The notes below the pieces were generated by a model, which had not been told where the DNA came from, did not search any database, and was given only the letters and a program-made list of their open reading frames with translations. From a bacterium (GTDB taxonomy: Bacteria; Chlamydiota; Chlamydiia; Chlamydiales; RGXB01): a stretch of 36,090 nucleotides of DNA. The stretch is from the NCBI GenBank assembly GCA_010029555.1, contig RGXB01000001.1:1-36090 (forward strand). The letters run 5' to 3'. This document shows positions 30,361 to 36,090 of this stretch, piece after piece (the stretch's first letter is position 1; the number at the start of each line of letters is the position of its first letter). A program made the translations under genes and the position numbers.

Positions 30361-33186
30361 TTGCAAATTTTAAATGAGGAGGTTGCCCCACCCCTTTTAA
30401 AAAAAATTGTGGAAAAAGACCCTTTTTTGCAAGAAGAGAATAGGTTAAGGTTTGATGTGATTAGAGATATTAGCATCCGGATTCTGTCATTTACAGTGAG
30501 GAGGTTGTTTAGCCTTCGCTATCGTGTGCATTTGCACGGGCTAGATGAGGTAAAAAAAATCCTCAAATCAGATAAACCTGTGGTGGTTTTACCCAATCAT
30601 CCGGCCATGACCGATACCTGGCTTTTGTACTCAATTATCGGGCAGATAGTATCACTTAAACCGGTTATGTTAGAAAAATTTTTTACCCAAAAAGGGTTGT
30701 ACTGGATTTACAGATTACTCCAGGCTATACCGGTTCCCGATTTCGAGGTCATCGTAAATGAGTGGAAAGCCCGACAAGGGGATAGGGCTTACGAAGAGAT
30801 TCTCAAAACTCTAAATCGCAAAGAAAAGGTGATCATCTATCCTGGCGGTACGTTAAAAAATTCGAGCAAAGAGAGTTTAAGGGGAAAGTCCGCTGTACAC
30901 AGGTTGCTATCTGAGGAGATTGATCTCGAGGTCATTCTTGTGAGAACTACCGGTTTATGGGGAAGCTCTTTTTCGCATGGGATTTTAGGAAATACTCCCG
31001 ATTCCTGGGAAACATTGAAAAAATCCTTTTTCCTTTTATGGAAAAATTTGATTTTTTTTATGCCTAAAAGAGATGTAACAATAGAATTTTATCGCCTTCC
31101 GTCCGATTTTTCCATTCCAGAGAGTAAAATGGAGTTCAATCGGTTCCTAGAGGGTTGGTACAACCAGTATAAGTATCAGGACGCCACCGAATCTGAGGAG
31201 AGACCGAATCTTGTTCCCTATTTATTTTGGGATAAAAAGGGTTCCACCCCGAAAGCTTATCTATCTTGTTCAAAGACGTTAGATAAAGATGTTAAGGTTC
31301 CGGTAAATATGCGGGAGATGATCTTAAGCAAACTCAGTAAAATGACAGGTTTTCCAAAAGAGCACATTCATCCTGAGCAGAATTTGGCCGTGGATCTTGG
31401 TTGTGACTCGATCGACCTGTCAAATTTGATCCTATTTTTGGAGCAAAAATTCCCTGTTAGTTCGAAATTCTGTTCCTTAGATATTGTCTATGTGCAGGAT
31501 CTTTTTCTAGTCGCTCTAAATAAAAAAGTACCTTGTGTGAATGAAATCTTGTTGAAAGAAAAGTCTCGGGGTTGGAAAGAGCAGGTGTTTGCTGTAACGA
31601 AAAGATTTGAGGTGCTTGGTAAAACCATTCCTGAAGCTTTTATTCATCGGATGAAACTTGTAGCAGATAAAGAAATTGTTGCAGATAAAACAGTTACTCT
31701 TACAGGTAAAGAAACGCTTTTCACAACGATTCTTTTAGCTGGTAAGATCCGTAAAATAGAGGGTAAATACATAGGGATAATACTTCAACCATGTGTCGAC
31801 GAATCCTTGATTCTTTTTGCTGCAATGTTAGCCGGAAAAGTTCCAGTATTGATCAATTGGAATAACGGTTATGCGAGCACAGATGAATTGATGCGAATGC
31901 TCTCTATAAAATCGGTATTCACATCGCGCAAATTTCTTGATCATGAACCTCATTTTGAATTGGGGAATATAGAACCTTTGCTAGTTATGATAGAGGATTT
32001 TTACACAGATATTTCTGTTTTTGAAAAGTTAAATGCCCACCTTTTGGCCTCCAAATCCACAAGCTCTATTTTGAGCCATTTTGGGTTAGACGGTTTGTCC
32101 GAGGACGTGAACGCTCTTGTGCTATGTAAATGTATTAGCGAACATCTACCAAAATTTATTCCGCTTACACACAAAAACCTGATTGTTAATATAGAAGATC
32201 TAGGGGAGAGATTGTTATCTCAAGAAATCTCCACCTTTCTGTGTTGCACTGCACTTTATTACTCTAATGGGTTGATAGTTACGACCCTTCTTCCTCTTTT
32301 AAACGGATTGAGGGTCTTTTTTTCGCAAGAATTGACCTATTATCCTTTTCTCGCTAAACAGATTCAGGACTGGGGTATCGATTTCTTAGATTTGACTGTT
32401 TCAAAACACTACAAAGAATTATTCAATTGCTGTGAGCCAGCTCAACTAGTGTCGCTTAGGTTCTTAGTAAGCGAAAATGCGACGCAATCCGTTAGAGATA
32501 AACTAAAAAAGATCAATCCCAAAGCGAAAATTTACCTTGGGTTTGGGACGACAGAGACTTCTGTGTTGACTTCACAAACTCACAAGGACCAGAAGCCTAA
32601 AGGTCTCGGAAGGGCTCTAAAAAGAGTCGAATTGATTGTAGTTGACCCACAAGATTTAAAACCTGTATCGCAAGGGGTAGAAGGAGAAGTACTGGCGCAT
32701 GGTCCCTCAATTTTCAATGGTTACCTTGATGAAAAATTAGAGTCCCCTTTTGTAAATTTAAATGGTAAATCTTTTTTTCGAACAGGGTATTTTGGTTATT
32801 TGGATACGAAGGGAAATCTGATCACTGACAATAAAAGGGGAGCAAATACTTTAACCAGGGTCTCGGGCAATTTAGTCAAATTGCCCATGATAGAGCAATT
32901 TTTGACCTACAAGGCCAAAGAGTTGGGTTGGTCAAGCGCTCTAGGAAACAAAGGGAATTCGTTTGTTGTAATTCCTCTCCAAACAGAGGATAAAAAAAAC
33001 GAGCTTGTATTGATAAGTTCACTTGACGTTTCTTTAGATGAGGTAAACAAAATCATAGCAGAATCTGCTTTACCTAACTTCTGTAGATTACACCGACTAT
33101 TAAAAGTCACAGAGATCCCATTGCTGTCGAGTGGTAATGCGGATGTCAAGGCCTTAACCGAGCTAGCGCATAGAGAGTTCTTATGA
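30361..33186 (+). CDS. PlsC acyltransferase-ACP-(degenerate) acyl-ACP synthetase fusion, copy 1
   Basis: Numbered from TTG 30361 this is 941 residues. The acyltransferase has HPAMTD (His80-Asp85, HX4D), IYPGGTLK and VRTTGLWGSSFS. It is followed by an acyl carrier domain (about 337-415) with the phosphopantetheine serine in DLGCDSIDLS (Ser350), then an ANL adenylate-forming domain. That last domain is damaged at core motifs: the P-loop reads CKCISEHLPK where copy 2 has CTSGTESHPK; the FHCFG motif is YYSNG; the TGD motif is TGY (Tyr810); GRLKRFTKVGG is replaced by KRGANTLTRVSG; and the catalytic Lys is Asn926. The frame is intact. GTG 30457 (AAGG 6 bases before) is the alternative start, aligning with copy 2. 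Probably active in acyl transfer but not in fatty acid activation. Confidence 0.82.
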   Translation: MQILNEEVAPPLLKKIVEKDPFLQEENRLRFDVIRDISIRILSFTVRRLFSLRYRVHLHGLDEVKKILKSDKPVVVLPNHPAMTDTWLLYSIIGQIVSLKPVMLEKFFTQKGLYWIYRLLQAIPVPDFEVIVNEWKARQGDRAYEEILKTLNRKEKVIIYPGGTLKNSSKESLRGKSAVHRLLSEEIDLEVILVRTTGLWGSSFSHGILGNTPDSWETLKKSFFLLWKNLIFFMPKRDVTIEFYRLPSDFSIPESKMEFNRFLEGWYNQYKYQDATESEERPNLVPYLFWDKKGSTPKAYLSCSKTLDKDVKVPVNMREMILSKLSKMTGFPKEHIHPEQNLAVDLGCDSIDLSNLILFLEQKFPVSSKFCSLDIVYVQDLFLVALNKKVPCVNEILLKEKSRGWKEQVFAVTKRFEVLGKTIPEAFIHRMKLVADKEIVADKTVTLTGKETLFTTILLAGKIRKIEGKYIGIILQPCVDESLILFAAMLAGKVPVLINWNNGYASTDELMRMLSIKSVFTSRKFLDHEPHFELGNIEPLLVMIEDFYTDISVFEKLNAHLLASKSTSSILSHFGLDGLSEDVNALVLCKCISEHLPKFIPLTHKNLIVNIEDLGERLLSQEISTFLCCTALYYSNGLIVTTLLPLLNGLRVFFSQELTYYPFLAKQIQDWGIDFLDLTVSKHYKELFNCCEPAQLVSLRFLVSENATQSVRDKLKKINPKAKIYLGFGTTETSVLTSQTHKDQKPKGLGRALKRVELIVVDPQDLKPVSQGVEGEVLAHGPSIFNGYLDEKLESPFVNLNGKSFFRTGYFGYLDTKGNLITDNKRGANTLTRVSGNLVKLPMIEQFLTYKAKELGWSSALGNKGNSFVVIPLQTEDKKNELVLISSLDVSLDEVNKIIAESALPNFCRLHRLLKVTEIPLLSSGNADVKALTELAHREFL

Positions 33187-33270
33187 TGGTCGAGGTAAAA
33201 AGCAGGACTGATTATTTAAAATTTTTCTCGTCATTTAACCTTTCTTTTGGTTTTTGAAAAAAGGCTAAAA

Positions 33271-33417
33271 ATGGGCTACAGCAAAATGGGGTTTGAAGAA
33301 GAAGTCCCCATTTTGCTAGAATACCATCAGTTTTTTTTACACATAGTTCAAGGGGTTAATGGTGATAAGAGATATTTTTATCAGGATCCTATCCTTTCTT
33401 TTAAGGAGGCTGATTAG
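33271..33417 (+). other. Out-of-frame 48-codon ORF overlapping the start of copy 2
   Basis: ATG 33271 opens a frame (MGYSKMGFEEEVPILLEYHQ at its start) that runs across the copy 2 ATG and stops at 33415-33417. EEEVPILL resembles NEEVAPPLL in the N-terminal extension of copy 1. It may be a remnant of an N-terminal extension moved out of frame, an upstream coupled ORF, or chance. No RBS is clear. Confidence 0.25.
33280..33317. repeat. 12-bp perfect inverted repeat between the two fusion genes
   Basis: AGCAAAATGGGG (33280-33291) is repeated inverted as CCCCATTTTGCT (33306-33317) with a 14-base spacer. A run of eight T begins at 33331, 13 bases after the stem. It could be a terminator for copy 1, an attenuator for copy 2, or a protein-binding palindrome. 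The rest of the 172-base gap is T-rich and featureless. Confidence 0.55.
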
Positions 33418-36090
33418 CCTTCGCTATCGCGTCCGATTAAAAGGATTGGATGAGATAAAAAAAATCTTGAAGTCAAATAAACCCGTCGTTGTGTTACCTA
33501 ATCACCCGGCAATGACCGACCCATTGCTACTCTACTCTGTTTTGGGGCAGATAGCATCGTTAAAGCCGATTATGGACGAGCGATTTTACTACCAAAAAGG
33601 GGTGAACTGGCTTTTTAGGTGTATCCGTGTCGTGCCAATACCCGATTTTGAGCTCGTTGTTAATGAGTGGAAAGAAAGACAAGGGGAGCTGGCTTACCAA
33701 AGTATTCGCCGCTCTCTAGATCGCAAAGAAAAGGTGATCATCTATCCCGGGGGTGGACTTAAAAGATCTGGCAAAGAGTATCTGGGGGGGAAGTCTTTTG
33801 TCCATAGATTGCTTTCAGAGGATCCTAATCTAGAGGTGATTCTCGTAAGAACGACCGGTTTATGGGGCAGCTCATTTTCAAGAGCGATTATTGGAGACTC
33901 ACCGAATTTCTGGGAAACGGCAAAAAGGTCTATCGTCCTGTTGTGCAAAAATTTAATTTTTTTCATGCCTAAAAGGGATATAACAATAGAATTTTCGCCC
34001 CTGCCTGCCGATTTTCCCTACCAAGTAAGCAAAATTCAGTTTAATCGCTATCTAGAGAGCTGGTACAACCAGTACAAGTATTCCGATGGTACCGAATTAC
34101 AAGAAAGACCCAGCCTTGTCCCTTATCTATTTTGGGATAAAAAGGGTTCGACTCCAAAAGCATTTGTGTTTAGCTCGCAAACCTTAAATAGAGATGTCGA
34201 AGTTCCACAAGAAATGCGAGAGGTCATCTATAACAAGCTTAGTAAAATAACTGGTCGCCCCAAGGTTCAAATCAAAGACGACCAAGATTTAGCCGTTGAT
34301 TTGGGTTGCGACTCTCTAGATTTATCTAATCTTATCACCTTTTTGGATCTCAAATTCGGTATTGATAAGAAGATCTCTTCAATGGATCTGGTGCATGTAT
34401 TTGACCTCTTTTTGGTAGCTTTGCAAAAAAAAGTGCCTAAAGCGCGTGAAATGCAGTCAAAGGATATGCTGCGAGGCTGGAAACAGAAAAGCGTTTTGGG
34501 GATAAAAAAACTAGAGGTGCTTGGTAAAACTATTCCTCAAGCTTTTGTCGAGCGGATGAAACGTCTCGCAGGGAAAGAGATTATCGCAGATGAGACTGCC
34601 AATCTTACTGGGAAAAAAGCGCTGATAGCGACGATTCTTCTAGCAAGCAAGATCCGTAAGCTTGAGGGGAGATACGTAGGTGTCATGCTTCCGGCAACGG
34701 TTGGCTCAACACTAATTATCTTCGCGACGATGTTGGCTGGAAAAGTTCCCGTGATGATCAACTGGACTTCGGGATCCAGGAGCACTGATCACGTGATTCA
34801 TACCCTGTCTATTAAATCGGTATTGACAGCTCGTAAATTCCTAGATCGGGTGGCCCACATTGAATTGGGGGCTATAGAACCCCTATTAGTTTTTGCCGAA
34901 AATCTTAAACTAAGGATTTCAATTTTAGACAAATTAAAAGCTCTACTACTGTCTTCTAAACCCACAAAGTCTATTTTGGCTCATTTTGGGATCGAAAGTC
35001 TTTCTGATGAGATGAATGCCGTTGTTCTTTGCACAAGTGGAACAGAATCTCACCCCAAATCGGTACCGCTGTCGCATAAAAATTTGATTGCGAATATCGA
35101 GGATCTTGAGGATGTAATTTATCCCTTCGAGACAAAATCTTTTCTAAATGCTTTACCGCAGTTTCACTGTTTTGGACTTACCGTGATGACCTTACTTCCG
35201 ATGCTGAGTGGTATCAGAGTCTACTTTTCCCCCGATCCGACCGATTCCCCAAGAATCGCTCAGGAGATTCAAGCCTGGGATATCGATCTTTTGGCATTGA
35301 CACCAAGCTTTTATGCAAACCTTCTAGCCTCTAGTGAACCAGGTCAGCTCCAATCGCTCAGGGTATGCATTACCGGGGCTGAAAAAGCGCCGAAAGCTCT
35401 GATTGAGCATCTTTATAAAATGAATCCTCAGGCAAAACTACTAGAAGGATACGGTATCACCGAGTGTTCTCCTGTTTTGTCTGCTCAGCGTTTTAGGGAG
35501 GAGAACCATATAGGTGTAGGTCGTGCCTTAAGCAAAGTCGAATTGATTATTGTCGACAGAGAGAATTTAAAACCTCTTCCTCAGGGGGAAGACGGGGAGA
35601 TATTGGCACGGGGCCCCTCCATTTTTAAGGGGTATATTGAAAAAGATATCAAATCCCCTTTTGTGTTGATCAATGGGAAATCGTATTATCGTACAGGAGA
35701 TTTTGGTCAACTGGATGCCGAAGGGAACCTAATTCTAAAGGGGAGGTTGAAACGTTTTACCAAAGTTGGTGGCGAGATGGTGAATTTGCCCCTGATAGAG
35801 GAGATTTTGACTAATACTGCAAAAGGTTTGGGTTGGTTTACCGGTATGCGTAAAATTGACAGTCCCTTTGTTGTGATCCCTATTGAAAAAGAGGGAGAAA
35901 AAACCGAACTTGTATTGATCAGTATCGTGGATACTACTGTCGATGAGGCCAACAAAATCCTGTTTAAGTCGGGATTGCCTAAATATTTTAGAATGCACCA
36001 TGTGGTAAAAGTCTCTGATATGCCGCTACTTGGCTCGGGTAAAGTCCATCTTCGGGCGTTAACCGACTTGGCTAAAAAGGAAATATCCTA
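33359..36090 (+). CDS. aas: PlsC acyltransferase-ACP-acyl-ACP synthetase fusion, copy 2 (stop just outside)
   Basis: From ATG 33359 the frame is open to the window end for 910 codons plus TA, so a stop probably falls one base beyond. The acyltransferase has HPAMTD (His49-Asp54), IYPGGGLK and VRTTGLWGSSFS. The acyl carrier domain has Ser319 in DLGCDSLDLS. The adenylation domain is complete: P-loop TSGTESHPK (559-567), LPQFHCFGL, ITGAEKAP, GYGITECSP, RTGDFG (Asp781), GRLKRFTKVGG and the C-terminal LGSGKVHL with Lys895. Like E. coli Aas it should activate a fatty acid with ATP and transfer it to a lysophospholipid, with its own ACP domain as possible carrier. The acyltransferase half is closer to copy 1 than the ligase half. 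AAGGGG precedes the ATG. Confidence 0.88.
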   Translation, partial: MVIRDIFIRILSFLLRRLISLRYRVRLKGLDEIKKILKSNKPVVVLPNHPAMTDPLLLYSVLGQIASLKPIMDERFYYQKGVNWLFRCIRVVPIPDFELVVNEWKERQGELAYQSIRRSLDRKEKVIIYPGGGLKRSGKEYLGGKSFVHRLLSEDPNLEVILVRTTGLWGSSFSRAIIGDSPNFWETAKRSIVLLCKNLIFFMPKRDITIEFSPLPADFPYQVSKIQFNRYLESWYNQYKYSDGTELQERPSLVPYLFWDKKGSTPKAFVFSSQTLNRDVEVPQEMREVIYNKLSKITGRPKVQIKDDQDLAVDLGCDSLDLSNLITFLDLKFGIDKKISSMDLVHVFDLFLVALQKKVPKAREMQSKDMLRGWKQKSVLGIKKLEVLGKTIPQAFVERMKRLAGKEIIADETANLTGKKALIATILLASKIRKLEGRYVGVMLPATVGSTLIIFATMLAGKVPVMINWTSGSRSTDHVIHTLSIKSVLTARKFLDRVAHIELGAIEPLLVFAENLKLRISILDKLKALLLSSKPTKSILAHFGIESLSDEMNAVVLCTSGTESHPKSVPLSHKNLIANIEDLEDVIYPFETKSFLNALPQFHCFGLTVMTLLPMLSGIRVYFSPDPTDSPRIAQEIQAWDIDLLALTPSFYANLLASSEPGQLQSLRVCITGAEKAPKALIEHLYKMNPQAKLLEGYGITECSPVLSAQRFREENHIGVGRALSKVELIIVDRENLKPLPQGEDGEILARGPSIFKGYIEKDIKSPFVLINGKSYYRTGDFGQLDAEGNLILKGRLKRFTKVGGEMVNLPLIEEILTNTAKGLGWFTGMRKIDSPFVVIPIEKEGEKTELVLISIVDTTVDEANKILFKSGLPKYFRMHHVVKVSDMPLLGSGKVHLRALTDLAKKEIS

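Noticed and set aside
1-36090. CRISPR array, prophage or insertion sequence
   Set aside because: No spaced direct repeats, integrase, transposase or phage structural genes were found in any part of the window.

Overview
The window reads as chromosomal DNA of a member of the Chlamydiota, most likely an environmental lineage (Parachlamydiales or Simkania-like) and not Chlamydiaceae. The support is gene content and order, judged from remembered family features without any search. From 18.3 to 29.4 kb a plus-strand run murF-mraY-murD-LysM protein-ftsW-murG-murC-ftsQ-rsbV-miaA ... rsfS-fabF follows the order I remember for Chlamydia trachomatis. The pair ybaB/dnaX next to ptsI and comEC also has a chlamydial look. 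Features unlike Chlamydiaceae are murC without a fused ddl, a type II NADH dehydrogenase, and two very large acyltransferase/ACP/acyl-ACP-synthetase fusions.

Layout. 1-3.95 kb, minus strand: the 5' part of ftsK (cut by the window edge), tRNA-His, a reduced ComEC channel and an NDH-2. 4.1-6.7 kb, plus: hprK-ptsI, a PTS regulatory pair with no ptsH beside it. 6.9-8.7 kb, minus: ybaB and dnaX. 9.0-11.1 kb, plus: a 7TM-HD phosphodiesterase of the PgpH type. 11.1-14.3 kb, minus: a basic hypothetical protein, a metallophosphoesterase, a YkgJ-type cysteine-cluster protein and a phosphohexomutase, probably one operon. 14.4-15.6 kb: a small Met/His-rich protein, rsmI and tRNA-Cys. 15.7-18.1 kb, minus: an extended-SDR epimerase overlapping a VKOR-like membrane protein.

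18.3-26.2 kb is a compact division and cell-wall (dcw) operon in which every junction overlaps. It makes lipid I/II precursors (MurF, MraY, MurD, MurG, MurC) and the septal proteins FtsW and FtsQ. No ftsA, ftsZ or ddl follows, as expected for organisms that divide without FtsZ. rsbV and miaA come next. Then rsfS, fabF and bioY lead into lipid genes.

The most unusual part is 30.4-36.1 kb. Two tandem paralogues each join a PlsC-type acyltransferase (HX4D), an acyl carrier protein domain (DSL/DSI serine) and an AMP-forming acyl-ACP synthetase. The downstream copy keeps the adenylation motifs. The upstream copy has lost them at several core positions, including the catalytic lysine, yet stays open for over 900 codons and keeps the acyltransferase and ACP motifs. 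This suggests an active enzyme paired with a pseudo-ligase that might be charged in trans, in a pathway for incorporating host fatty acids. The last two bases of the window are the first two of a probable stop codon for the second copy.
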